Assembly (NCBI GenBank): GCA_937922705.1
Contig: CALAIW010000015.1
Span: forward strand, 1-58,526
Direction: 5' to 3'
DNA length: 58,526 nt
Source of the DNA: an uncultured bacterium
GTDB taxonomy: Bacteria; Atribacterota; Atribacteria; Atribacterales; Caldatribacteriaceae
The translations under genes and the position numbers were made by a program. Under the pieces are notes generated by a model, which saw only the letters and a program-made list of their open reading frames with translations, ran no database searches and was not told where the DNA came from. Shown in pieces: positions 1 to 8,194 of the stretch; the first letter of the stretch is position 1, and every line of letters begins with the position of its first letter.

Positions 1-556
1 CGTTCCTATAAATTGCATTAGAAATAGGAGTGAAAGTAATTTCGTAGTCGTAGGTTTTTGTTTCTCCAGGTGAAAGCTGCTGTGCCGGAATGATAGTCTG
101 GCTTGCACCAGAAAGGGGTTGAAACTGCCCACTACCGGTCTTATATTCCACTTGATCCACAATTGTAAGATTTTCGGTTGTCTTGCCACCACCATTTGTG
201 ACCGTGATTGTCCCCTGTACCCCGTAGACGTCCATCGCAGAGACTGGTGTGCGGGTTGCTGTGACTTTGTAGGTGAGAGTCACCGACTCACCTATCGCAA
301 GGGGGATGTTGGTTCCAGAGCCCAGCTCATTTCCTTGAGCGTCGTACACCTTCTTCACAATACTCCAATCATAGGTAATAGTCCTCTTCCAAAAACCCTG
401 GGCGGTTTTACTTGCAGTGAGAGTTGTTCCCGATTGACCCTGCCTGGTTACCTGACCCACCGAGGGTGCCATGGTTTCGTTACACCCCGAGGCAAAAAGC
501 AGGAACATGAATCCTGCCACCACCGCAAGGACCACCAATAGTGACTTTCTTTTCAT
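1..556 (-). CDS. Exported lipoprotein with a DUF11-like repeat, 3' end outside window (partial)
   Basis: The reading frame is open from an ATG at 556 to the window edge (185 codons), so the C-terminus is missing. The first 25 residues are a lipoprotein signal: MKRKS, a long hydrophobic stretch, then LLFASGC with the lipobox cysteine at residue 25. The mature part is rich in Thr, Val, Ser and Gly and holds phrases such as TITYDWSI and TLTYKVTATRT, the pattern of DUF11-type or Ig-like beta-sandwich repeats in surface proteins. A GAGAGG Shine-Dalgarno lies just upstream. No enzymatic motif is visible; a role as an anchored surface or envelope protein is inferred. A perfect 16-bp palindrome lies 64 bases before the start. 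Confidence 0.8.
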   Translation of the reverse strand, partial: MKRKSLLVVLAVVAGFMFLLFASGCNETMAPSVGQVTRQGQSGTTLTASKTAQGFWKRTITYDWSIVKKVYDAQGNELGSGTNIPLAIGESVTLTYKVTATRTPVSAMDVYGVQGTITVTNGGGKTTENLTIVDQVEYKTGSGQFQPLSGASQTIIPAQQLSPGETKTYDYEITFTPISNAIYRN

Positions 557-619
557 TTCCTCTCATCTCCTTTTGAGAACCTTTGCTTCTATCATAAGGA
601 CATAGTTCCGAATTGTGTA

Positions 620-635
620 TAGGAAATATTTCCTA
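620..635. promoter_or_regulatory. Perfect 16-bp palindrome upstream of the lipoprotein gene
   Basis: TAGGAAATATTTCCTA is fully self-complementary and sits 64-79 bases upstream of the lipoprotein start. Its symmetry and position suit a binding site for a dimeric regulator. No regulator is encoded next to it, so its function is unknown. Confidence 0.35.
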
Positions 636-868
636 CTGCCAAACCCCCCTTGTCCGTCTCCGTCTATCAGGTGATGAAATCTCCAAAAAGCCTTGTTTCA
701 ACCAGGGGTGATATCTGAATCTCAAGGACACCGCCGTTTATCAGGAGCTTTTAACTTGGAGTCGGTGAAAAAGCCTTAATTTAACGTGGTTCTGCGGGGT
801 AGGTGAACGAACTCCCGAAACTTCGCTCCAGGAAGAGTTTGCTGCCCTGGTCTTAACTCAAGTTTTCC

Positions 869-897
869 TTGCCTTTCTCCCCCCTCTGTCCTATAAT
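869..897 (+). promoter_or_regulatory. Candidate sigma-70-type promoter in the gene-poor gap
   Basis: TTGCCT (869-874), a 17-base spacer and a perfect TATAAT (892-897). Downstream lies GCGGAGGG followed by a TTG codon at 916 that opens a 119-codon frame. That frame looks unlike a protein, so the product could equally be a non-coding transcript. The remainder of 557-1464 contains nothing else I can recognise apart from the palindrome at 620-635. Confidence 0.45.
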
Positions 898-1464
898 GTT
901 TTTGCGGAGGGACTATTGTTTTTAGCTAACTTTTATGCTTCAATCTCCTCCTCTCTCTCCCCATACCAATCCAGGAGTCAGGTGCCCGTGAAAGGGCTTC
1001 TCGGTAAGACAAAGTTCCCAAAAACAGTGTTTTCTTTTGGGAAGCTATCCTGGGGATTATGGGGACGATTTTTCTCCCTGGGATACACGCTCTGGCTTCT
1101 GATTTCTTCAGACCCTGCGAGTCTGGGACCCCCCAAGGAGGTGCAGAGTGCCGTTGAGACCAGAGCGCGCATCAATGCCAGAGACGACGACAGCATTACC
1201 TTCTCATGTACGCCACGTGGCGGAATAAAGACCCTTGAGTCCTTAAGACTCTCTTTGAAGCAGGAGCAGAGGTGAACGCCAAAGAGAAACACGGTCTGAC
1301 TCCCCGCATACACACCACGATGTTCAACAAAAACCCAAGATTCTCAAAATCACCCTTGAAGCTGGGGGCTGACGCTATATCTCTTTGTGCCGATGAGAAA
1401 CCAAAAACTATGGGCTCTCTCCAAAAGACTTTCCCACAATCTTCTAAAATTTTTTTTCACTCCC

Positions 1465-1493
1465 TTGACACCCCCAAAAGAGTATGGTATTCT
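1465..1493 (+). promoter_or_regulatory. Promoter of the candidate structured RNA
   Basis: Perfect -35 TTGACA (1465-1470), 17-base spacer and -10 TATTCT (1488-1493). Transcription would start near 1500, exactly where the closing helix of the downstream RNA begins. Confidence 0.6.
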
Positions 1494-1499
1494 AAAGTT

Positions 1500-1665
1500 G
1501 CCACGGGTTCCGAGGGATTGGAGACCGGAGGCTCAGAAAAGGACCTCTTCCCGAGAGAAGAGGTTTGAAAATCCTCCTTGTGAGGATGAGAAGCTGAGCC
1601 TGAAACCCTGAGGGTTTTCCCCAGGGAGATTGAGGTCAAAGGTCTGTTGGGACCCGTGGTTTTTT
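1500..1665 (+). ncRNA. Candidate standalone structured RNA, about 165 nt, family unknown
   Basis: An 11-bp closing helix pairs 1501-1511 with 1649-1659 (one G-U pair) and is followed at once by six T, so the closing helix also works as the terminator stem. Inside are further helices: AGACC/GGTCT (1522-1526 with 1641-1645), an 8-bp stem 1529-1536 with 1594-1601, two hairpins enclosed by it (1543-1550 with 1557-1564; 1571-1576 with 1582-1587), and a hairpin 1603-1608 with 1612-1617. A consensus promoter ends seven bases before it. No plus-strand gene follows, so a riboswitch is unlikely. It does not show the signatures of RNase P RNA, tmRNA or SRP RNA, and its branched centre is unlike 6S RNA. 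The strand is set by the promoter and U-run. Confidence 0.6.
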
Positions 1666-2069
1666 GCTGGGTTTCCGCTCCTGCCCAAGAGCCCCAAAAC
1701 CAAAAGCCTCAGAACCCGAAGACGACGATGCCAAACCTCAAAGGTGACTTTCCTCTTGGAGTTCAAGACTACCCAAAACGTACCCCAAGAACGAACGGTT
1801 ACCACTTCTTTACCCTACTCCATCACCCTCCATACTTCCAGGAATGGGTACAACCTTGCGGAAATTCAGGAGGGGTCTACTAGAGTCCAAGGCAAGGGGA
1901 GATTTTCTTCCTCAACGAAGATGCGGAAAAGACTGTGCTGAAAAGATAGGCTCTACCCGCTCTGCCCACTTTTGAGACTATCCACAAGAATATCTTGAGG
2001 AGAGTGTGTTCCTCCTTCCTTTGATTCTTCAAGGTCACTCTGGGGTTATACAAAGCGCTGCGGCGTTCT
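1666..2069. other. Intergenic sequence, nothing recognised
   Basis: About 400 bases between the candidate RNA and the end of uvsE. Short open frames exist on both strands but none has a good start site, protein-like composition or a recognisable motif. Confidence 0.4.
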
Positions 2070-2975
2070 TTAGGGATACACCACAAGGCGTCTATCGCCC
2101 AGAGCGCGGGCAATCGCCAATGCCCGGAGGGCGCTCTGCTCCTTATCTTTAATCTCTAACATTACATCAAAATCGTAAGGGAAACTTTCCTCCAAAAACC
2201 TTTGAAAGTCACTTTCATCCAGGGTCAAGGCATGATGTCCCATCCGGCCCTCGAAAAGGGGTGAGGAATAATCAACGATTGGGATACCGTCTTTCTCTTC
2301 CCAGGTTTTTGAGACAGCCTCCAATGCCTCTTGAAGCGAACGGCGGTCGGGATTCAAGCGCCAATGAAGCACGTCAAACACCACTGGTACTTTCAAGACC
2401 TCACTCACCCAAAGACAATCGTCCAGGTTGTAGATACGTTCGTCGTTTTCTATCACCAATCGCCTCTGAATAGCTGCATCCAAGAAACGGAAAACCTTGA
2501 TGAATCGTGCTAAAGCTTCCTTCTTATCCCCGTATCGTCCCCCAAGATGGATTTGGATTTTCGCTGTCTGGTCAAGCCCCATGAGGCTTAAAACGCGATT
2601 GTGGTACACGAGGTCTGCAATGGCCGCTTCCACCGTTTCTTTTTTAGGTGCATTCAAAACGGTGTACTGCCCTGGATGCATGGAAATACGCATTCCGTAA
2701 CTTTGGGCAAGCATGCCAATTCGACCCAAATCCCCAGCAAACTCTTCCTCCCAGGGGTAGCAGTTTTTGGGATGTGAGGCGAAGGGAACAAGTTCAGAAG
2801 TAATACGCAAAAAGAGAAGCCCGTGTTGTGCATTCCAGTGAACGATCTCCTCAAGACAGGCGAGATTCTTGGCAACTGTCTCTCGCAAACGCTCCCAGGA
2901 AAGAGAAGCCAACCGAAAGGTAGTACTGGGGCGACACGAAAGACTCAGATTGATGCATGGGTAACCAATACGCAC
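2070..2975 (-). CDS. uvsE: UV damage endonuclease UvsE/UVDE
   Basis: A TIM-barrel endonuclease of about 301 residues that nicks DNA 5' to UV photoproducts, giving an excision route independent of UvrABC. The family signatures are visible in order: VRIGYPCINLS at the N-terminus, SHPKN, MHPGQYTVLNA (metal-binding His), QIHLGG, VIENDE, VFDVLHW and MLEIKDKE. I chose the GTG at 2975 because it follows a GAGGTGAGG Shine-Dalgarno at normal spacing and matches the usual family N-terminus; a TTG at 2996 would add seven residues. It is monocistronic on the minus strand. A light-independent repair enzyme such as this is common in thermophiles and spore-forming relatives. Confidence 0.9.
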   Translation of the reverse strand: MRIGYPCINLSLSCRPSTTFRLASLSWERLRETVAKNLACLEEIVHWNAQHGLLFLRITSELVPFASHPKNCYPWEEEFAGDLGRIGMLAQSYGMRISMHPGQYTVLNAPKKETVEAAIADLVYHNRVLSLMGLDQTAKIQIHLGGRYGDKKEALARFIKVFRFLDAAIQRRLVIENDERIYNLDDCLWVSEVLKVPVVFDVLHWRLNPDRRSLQEALEAVSKTWEEKDGIPIVDYSSPLFEGRMGHHALTLDESDFQRFLEESFPYDFDVMLEIKDKEQSALRALAIARALGDRRLVVYP

Positions 2976-3044
2976 TTGGTACCTCACCTCATCCAAGGGG
3001 ACGGCTCACCTGAAACACGACCCACCTCTCAAGAAACCTCAACC

Positions 3045-3824
3045 CTACCGATAGTACTTTTCCAAAAACTGAGCCATAACCCAGTCAGGGAACAAGCGGC
3101 GCGCAACAAGAGGCCCGAAACGGTTCTTCCACCCGGGTACGTAAACGACCTTGTCGCGTTCATATGCGGCGAGAGATTCTCGCGCTACAACTTCCGGCTC
3201 CATCACACCGGGGTAATCCTTTGGTCGCTGAAGGCCATCACGGGAACGCTCAAAAAACTGTGTTCTCGTTGGACCAGGAGCAACATAGAGAACATGAACA
3301 TTGTGTCTTTTCCACTCAGCCCAAAGGGATAAGGAGAGACTGTACACATAGGCCTTGGTAGCTGCATAGACGGCAAAATTGGCTACTGGGAAAAACCCTG
3401 CCAAAGAGCCAACGTTAATCACACCGCCGCGCCTTTTCTCCACCATACGTCTTCCCGCCTGAAACGTAAGTTCAGTCAAAGCGGTAACGTTGAGCTCGAT
3501 CATCTCCCGGTATCGGAAAAGCTCCCGTTCTAAAAACTTCCCATAAACCCCAATCCCAGCGTTGTTCACCAGAAGGTCGATATCGAAATCCTGCAGAATC
3601 CCTATGGCTTTTTCCAGTTCCCGGGTCAAATCACAGCGTACCACTTCCAGTTGTACTCCGTATCTGGCCTTGATGTGTGTCGCTACACGTTGCAGAGCAG
3701 CTTCATCCCGACCCAAAAGAACCACATGAAGACCCCTCTCGGCTAAGCCATAGGCAAAGTGTTCTCCAATTCCTGAGGAAGCTCCAGTCACCAAAGCCCA
3801 CTGTCCTTTCTGCAGTTTTGGCAT
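3045..3824 (-). CDS. Short-chain dehydrogenase/reductase (SDR)
   Basis: A classical SDR of 259 residues. It shows the nucleotide-binding TGASSGIG near residue 14, NNAG in the middle, a catalytic Ser in NVGSLAG and the YAATK active-site pair. The C-terminal half carries the YVAPGPTRTQFF pattern seen in the ketoreductase-like DltE/YqjQ-type subgroup, but the substrate cannot be read from sequence. The ATG at 3824 follows GAGGTGG; the GTG at 3833 is less likely. It is divergent from plsY, with about 70 bases between the two starts, so the two probably share a regulatory region. Confidence 0.85.
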   Translation of the reverse strand: MPKLQKGQWALVTGASSGIGEHFAYGLAERGLHVVLLGRDEAALQRVATHIKARYGVQLEVVRCDLTRELEKAIGILQDFDIDLLVNNAGIGVYGKFLERELFRYREMIELNVTALTELTFQAGRRMVEKRRGGVINVGSLAGFFPVANFAVYAATKAYVYSLSLSLWAEWKRHNVHVLYVAPGPTRTQFFERSRDGLQRPKDYPGVMEPEVVARESLAAYERDKVVYVPGWKNRFGPLVARRLFPDWVMAQFLEKYYR

Positions 3825-3897
3825 TGCTACCACCTCGAAAACCGCTTTTGAGGGAATACTACCGAAAAAGAGTGGTTGCAGTAAAGCAAAAAGAACG

Positions 3898-4509
3898 ATG
3901 GGGAAAGAGATTCTTTACTGTGTAATAGCGTATCTTTCCGGGTCAGTGTTATATGCCCCTCTTTTGGGAAAGTGTTTTGGCGTAGACCCCTGCGAAGCGG
4001 GAGTAGACAAAAACCCTGGGGCAACGAACGCTTTCCGTTGTGGAGGCATTGTCTTAGGAACGCTGGTTTTACTTGGTGATTTCCTCAAAGGTTTCCTTCC
4101 AGTCTTTCTCCTTTTTGAGAAAACACACTCCTTACGAGTAATACTAGCCATTGCCCCGGTGGCAGGGCATATTTTCCCCCTCTTTTTCCGTTTTCAAGGT
4201 GGAAAAGGCATTGCAACCACTTTTGGGGTTTGGTCCGGTCTTACGTACTGGGTACTACCCTCCATTCTGGGAAGTACATTTTCTGCTTTCCTCTTCCTCC
4301 GCTACTTGGCTACCATTGCACTTCCCGACCATTTCGTCGTTACGGTAGGGATGCTCCATCTCACTGGATGGGCGTTCTTCCGTTACGGGTATCTCTACGG
4401 TTTTATCGCCTTTTGCAACAGCCTCCTCATCCTTTTTGCCCATCGTCACGAATGGAAAAGGAGACATGGCAGCGATGTTTCCTCAGGAGACAATCTTTGC
4501 CCATTTTGA
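3898..4509 (+). CDS. plsY: Glycerol-3-phosphate acyltransferase PlsY
   Basis: A 203-residue polytopic membrane protein that transfers an acyl group from acyl-phosphate to glycerol-3-phosphate, the first step of phospholipid synthesis. The three family motifs are present: the first in the N-terminal segment (SGSVLYAPLLGK), KNPGATN near residue 40, and GHIFPLFFRFQGGKGIAT near residue 87. Length and about six hydrophobic segments fit the family. The last 44 bases overlap the start of the glycosyltransferase gene, so the two are translationally linked and may both serve membrane lipid synthesis. Confidence 0.9.
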   Translation: MGKEILYCVIAYLSGSVLYAPLLGKCFGVDPCEAGVDKNPGATNAFRCGGIVLGTLVLLGDFLKGFLPVFLLFEKTHSLRVILAIAPVAGHIFPLFFRFQGGKGIATTFGVWSGLTYWVLPSILGSTFSAFLFLRYLATIALPDHFVVTVGMLHLTGWAFFRYGYLYGFIAFCNSLLILFAHRHEWKRRHGSDVSSGDNLCPF

Positions 4510-5608
4510 AAGGGTTCATATTTTTGCTCTAGCCCTTGTAGGAATCGCCCTTTGCAATCTCCTCACTCTCCGGAAACCAAATCGAAAAATTGTTACTCTG
4601 GAAAAACCGTTGGTGAGTATTCTGATTCCGGCTCGCAACGAGGAAGGTACAATCACAAGATGCCTCCAATCGCTCCTTTCTCAGGATTACCCACGTTTTG
4701 AGATACTCGTCTGGGACGACTGTTCAACCGACAGAACACGAGAAATCCTCCAAACCTTTCGTGATGGACGCTTCCGCTGGATTTCTGGAACCGAACCACC
4801 ACCAGGGTGGCTAGGAAAAAGCTGGGCTTGCTTCAATCTGGCCAAAAATGCCCAAGGAGAAATTCTTATATTTACCGATGCCGATACCTGGCATGAACCT
4901 TCAATGGTACATACTCTTGTGAACGAGATGCTCGTTTCTCGACTTGATGCTTTAAGCGGTGTTGCTCAAGAAGAAACCAAAACGCTTGGAGAAAAGCTTA
5001 CTGTTCCTTTTCTTGTTTGGAGTGTGGTTGCATTGTACCCTCATTTCCTCTCTTCCCTTTTCCCTCGCTGGCGTGCCCTCGCAGTAGGAAATGGTCAACT
5101 TATGGCATTTCGTAAAAAAGCATACTGGGCTATCAACGGACACCAGGCTGTGCGAGGCAAAGTGGTGGAAGACATTGAACTCGCCCGACTGCTCCGTATA
5201 CATGGGTATCGCTACCGCTTGTACAATCTTACCGAGATTGTTTCATGCCGAATGTACCGCAATTTTCAAGAGGCGTTTCGAGGCCTCACCAAGAGCTACT
5301 TTTGGATTTTCGGAGGAAACACTGCTTTTTCGATTTTTGTTTGGAGTTGGCTTGTGTTTTACACTATATACCCTTTTTGGCTTTTGTTCAGACAGCACGA
5401 GCTGGCTCGGGCGTTACTCACGATCGGGGCAAATGGCTTCTCCTGGTGGGTGGCAAGCTTTTTCTACTGCCTCACTCCCTGGTCTATTTTCTTGAACCCC
5501 CTCATCACGGTCATAAGTACCCTCATCGGATGGTCCTCCATTATTCTCACCAAAACCAGGCGGGTCATCTGGAAAGAACGGTATATCCTCAAAGCGCCGC
5601 CGCGATGA
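4466..5608 (+). CDS. Membrane-anchored family 2 glycosyltransferase
   Basis: About 380 residues. An N-terminal membrane segment (about residues 12-30) is followed by a GT-A domain starting at VSILIPARNEEGTI, with DDCSTD and the metal-binding DADTWHEP, then ARLLRIHG near residue 240, and three or so C-terminal membrane segments. This layout matches processive or lipid-modifying GT2 enzymes such as the carotenoid/diaponeurosporenoate glycosyltransferase type. The ATG at 4466 follows AAAGGAG; a start at 4436 would add ten residues without a clear ribosome site. It overlaps plsY by 44 bases, which suggests a glycolipid or lipid-linked sugar as the acceptor (inference). Confidence 0.8.
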   Translation: MAAMFPQETIFAHFERVHIFALALVGIALCNLLTLRKPNRKIVTLEKPLVSILIPARNEEGTITRCLQSLLSQDYPRFEILVWDDCSTDRTREILQTFRDGRFRWISGTEPPPGWLGKSWACFNLAKNAQGEILIFTDADTWHEPSMVHTLVNEMLVSRLDALSGVAQEETKTLGEKLTVPFLVWSVVALYPHFLSSLFPRWRALAVGNGQLMAFRKKAYWAINGHQAVRGKVVEDIELARLLRIHGYRYRLYNLTEIVSCRMYRNFQEAFRGLTKSYFWIFGGNTAFSIFVWSWLVFYTIYPFWLLFRQHELARALLTIGANGFSWWVASFFYCLTPWSIFLNPLITVISTLIGWSSIILTKTRRVIWKERYILKAPPR

Positions 5609-5827
5609 AAGGTCAAAACCCCGCTATGGATTCGTTTTTCCCTTTTCTTCTGCCCTCTCTACACTACAAGAACCCTAACCGACCACACTGTACACCAAAA
5701 AGCTGGTGCAAATAGCACCAAAAAACGGCATCCCGATAAGTTCTAGAAAAGACCTAGGTACCAAGCAAGGGTACAAAGGGGAATAGGAGGAAGGTAGAAC
5801 GGTTCAAAAAGGGTGAGGTGATGCAAC

Positions 5828-6880
5828 ATGAAAACCATGGTGTTTCTTGTAGCCACACTGACAATATCCCTTTTGTGGTCCCGGTCCGTCCTAGCCCAGG
5901 AGCAATTACCCCGTCGAGAAAAAGCCACCTTTGCGGGAGGTTGCTTTTGGTGCATAGAGAGTGTTTTTGAAAAAGTCCCCGGTGTTATCGAGGTTGTCTC
6001 TGGATACACTGGAGGACACAAAGAAAACCCGACCTACGAAGAGGTGTGTTCTGGTACAACTGGTCACCTCGAAGCAGTGCAAATTACCTATGACCCGGAA
6101 AAGGTAACCTACCAGGAACTCCTCAATATCTTCTGGCAGAACATCGACCCTACCGACTCAGGGGGGCAATTTGTGGACCGAGGTCCCCAGTACCGCACAG
6201 CCATTTTCTATCACAACGAGGAGCAACGCATCCTTGCTGAACAGTCCAAAAGAGCTCTCGAAGCTTCAGGTCGGTTCGGGAAACCCATTGTCACCGAAAT
6301 CCGCCCTGCTACCACCTTCTACCGAGCCGAAGAGTACCATCAGGATTACTACAGGAAATGCCCGCTACGCTACGAACTGTACCGTTCCCATTCTGGTAGG
6401 GACCAGTTCCGAGAGAAATACTGGTTAAAGCCCTGGAAGCATTTCCGCAAACCCCCTCCGGAGGTGCTCCGCCAAAGACTCAGTCCCCTCCAGTACCGCG
6501 TCACGCAGGAAAACGCCACTGAACCACCTTTCCAAAATGCATACTGGGACAACAAAAAGGAAGGGATATACGTGGACATCGTTTCTGGAGAACCGCTTTT
6601 CAGCTCCCTCGACAAGTTCGACTCTGGCACTGGCTGGCCAAGTTTCACCAAGCCCTTAGAGCCGGAAAACATTGTTGAAGTCGAAGACCGGAGTCACTTC
6701 ATGGTCCGTACTGAAGTGAGAAGTCGTTACGCCGATTCGCATCTGGGGCATGTTTTCGACGATGGACCTCCACCAACTGGAAAACGGTATTGCATTAACT
6801 CTGCAGCACTCCGGTTCATCCCCAAGGAAGATTTAGAGAAAGAGGGCTACAGCGAATACTTGAAGCTCTTTCAAAGGTAA
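5828..6880 (+). CDS. msrAB: Exported bifunctional methionine sulfoxide reductase MsrA-MsrB
   Basis: A 350-residue fusion repairing both S- and R-methionine sulfoxide. Residues 1-23 are a signal peptide ending SVLAQE, so the enzyme works outside the cytoplasm. MsrA (about 32-190) has GGCFWC with the catalytic Cys and GYTGG; MsrB (about 205-345) has [18 protein letters not shown] and RYCINS with the catalytic Cys. The two CxxC zinc-binding pairs of many MsrB proteins are absent (YVDIVSG and RYADSHLGH occupy those places), so this is the zinc-free type. Good Shine-Dalgarno GGTGAGG. It stands alone; a hairpin follows the stop. Confidence 0.92.
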   Translation: MKTMVFLVATLTISLLWSRSVLAQEQLPRREKATFAGGCFWCIESVFEKVPGVIEVVSGYTGGHKENPTYEEVCSGTTGHLEAVQITYDPEKVTYQELLNIFWQNIDPTDSGGQFVDRGPQYRTAIFYHNEEQRILAEQSKRALEASGRFGKPIVTEIRPATTFYRAEEYHQDYYRKCPLRYELYRSHSGRDQFREKYWLKPWKHFRKPPPEVLRQRLSPLQYRVTQENATEPPFQNAYWDNKKEGIYVDIVSGEPLFSSLDKFDSGTGWPSFTKPLEPENIVEVEDRSHFMVRTEVRSRYADSHLGHVFDDGPPPTGKRYCINSAALRFIPKEDLEKEGYSEYLKLFQR

Positions 6881-6885
6881 CCCTA

Positions 6886-6917
6886 GGCCATCCTGGGGAA
6901 CGCATCCTAGGATGGCC
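6886..6917 (+). terminator. Hairpin after msrAB
   Basis: GGCCATCCT (6886-6894) pairs perfectly with AGGATGGCC (6909-6917) around a 14-base loop, six bases after the msrAB stop. There is no real T-run, so this may be a weak terminator or an mRNA-stabilising stem. The following stretch to the tRNA-Leu gene (6918-7093) holds nothing I recognise. Confidence 0.4.
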
Positions 6918-7093
6918 CATTCTCCCTTGAAAGCCCCTCAAACGAAACGTCAGGACGTGAATAACCCTCGCCGAACAATCCAGTAAGTACTTCAAAGCGG
7001 TGCTTTTTATGTGTCCTGGCAACGAGTTCCAGTGGTTCGTGTACCAAAATACTCAGGGACTAGTTAACCGTTCCATGCGTCGCAGTAGGATCC

Positions 7094-7179
7094 TGGTGCG
7101 AGAGGCGGGAGTTGAACCCGCACGGGCTTTCACCCACTGGATCCTAAGTCCAGCGCGTCTGCCGTTCCGCCACTCTCGC
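7094..7179 (-). tRNA. tRNA-Leu, anticodon UAG
   Basis: A class II tRNA of 86 nt including an encoded CCA (7094-7096). The acceptor stem GCGAGAG pairs with CTCTCGC and the discriminator is A. The anticodon arm is CTGGA-CTTAGGA-TCCAG, giving anticodon UAG. The long variable arm and GGTTCAA T-loop are present and there is no intron. Confidence 0.97.
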
Positions 7180-7191
7180 AGAGGCAAAAAG

Positions 7192-7197
7192 ATTATA
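7192..7197 (-). promoter_or_regulatory. -10 box of the tRNA-Leu promoter
   Basis: A perfect TATAAT on the minus strand lies 13 bases before the 5' end of mature tRNA-Leu. The -35 region is weak. It implies the tRNA is transcribed separately from the upstream transporter operon. Confidence 0.5.
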
Positions 7198-7231
7198 CAC
7201 CAAACCCCAGCAAGAAGAGAAGAGAGAGCCC

Positions 7232-8194
7232 CTAGCTACCAGAGGAAACCGCGTGACACCGAACAAGATGCCCCGGCTCCACTTCGACCATTTCCGGTTC
7301 CCTTTCCCGGCATACCTCCCGAACCTCCGGACAACGAGGGTGGAAAACACATCCCGGGGGGAGGTCAATAGGACTTGGAATCTCCCCGGTTGAGAAAACC
7401 CTTGCAGGCTTCAGTTTTTCCTCTTCCTCAGAAACTACAGGAATAGAGGAAAGGAGCATTTTCGTATAGGGGTGTAGAGGCTTCTCAAAAAAGACCCGAG
7501 CAGAAGCAAGTTCCATGATACGCCCAAGGTACATAATAGCCACCCGGTGGGCAATATTGCGCATGAGACTCAAATCGTGGGTGATAAAGAGGTATCCTAA
7601 GTTCCTTTCTCTTTGGATACGCACGAGGGTACTGATAATCTTTGCCTGGATAGAGACATCAAGCGCTGAGGTTGGCTCGTCAAGAACAAGAAGCGATGGT
7701 TCAGTACTCAAAGCACGAGCAATGGCCACCATCTGCTTTTCTCCCCCGCCAAGGGCCCGGGGATACTTCTCGGCGTACTCAGGAGGAAGTTCCACAATAC
7801 TCAGAAGTTCCTCAATCCGTTCTCGAATTCTCCGCGTATCCACAAGACGGTGCACTCGAAGGGGCAGCTCAAGAATTTCCCCTATGGAACGGCGAGGATT
7901 CAGGGAAGACCCAGGGTCTTGAAAGACAATCTGCAGATCTTTTTTGAGGGCAAGAGGCCGTCGAGTGTGAGGCATGGTGATGTCCTGACCCTTAAAGAGA
8001 ATGCGACCCGCAGTAGGACGATACATACCCATAACCATATACGCCACGGTGCTCTTCCCGGAACCCGACTCTCCCACCAGTCCAAAAGTCTCCCCAGGGT
8101 AAATGGCGAAACTCACCCTGTGCACCGCCTTTACCACACCCCGAGAGGTGGTGAAAAACTTCTGGAGATTCTCTACCATAAGGAGTTCCTTCAT
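7232..8194 (-). CDS. Oligopeptide/dipeptide ABC transporter ATPase, OppF/DppF type
   Basis: A 320-residue ATPase that powers peptide uptake together with the OppD-type subunit. Walker A is GESGSGKST and Walker B is LLVLDEPTSALDVS. The signature motif reads LGGGEKQ instead of the usual LSGGQ, a noticeable variation at the ATP-binding face. The C-terminal oligopeptide-transporter domain has the Cys pattern of the OppD/F family (GCVFHPRCP and CRERE). The ATG at 8194 overlaps the OppD stop (ATGA) and follows GGGAGGAG. Last protein gene of the peptide operon. Confidence 0.9.
   Translation of the reverse strand: MKELLMVENLQKFFTTSRGVVKAVHRVSFAIYPGETFGLVGESGSGKSTVAYMVMGMYRPTAGRILFKGQDITMPHTRRPLALKKDLQIVFQDPGSSLNPRRSIGEILELPLRVHRLVDTRRIRERIEELLSIVELPPEYAEKYPRALGGGEKQMVAIARALSTEPSLLVLDEPTSALDVSIQAKIISTLVRIQRERNLGYLFITHDLSLMRNIAHRVAIMYLGRIMELASARVFFEKPLHPYTKMLLSSIPVVSEEEEKLKPARVFSTGEIPSPIDLPPGCVFHPRCPEVREVCREREPEMVEVEPGHLVRCHAVSSGS

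Noticed and set aside
978-1313. Open frame of 111 codons on the minus strand in the gap before uvsE
   Set aside because: No ribosome site, no motif, unusual composition; it mirrors the plus-strand frame in the same place.
1500-1665. 6S RNA, SRP RNA or RNase P RNA as identity of the candidate RNA
   Set aside because: 6S lacks such a branched centre; the SRP GGAAG-type loop and the RNase P conserved GAAAGTCC and ACAGAA boxes are absent; length is far below RNase P.
1880-2113. Minus-strand frame of 77 codons overlapping the end of uvsE
   Set aside because: Out of frame with uvsE, rich in rare residues and without a start signal.
7000-7371. Plus-strand frame of 123 codons across tRNA-Leu
   Set aside because: It reads through the tRNA gene and the end of the OppF-type gene on the wrong strand.
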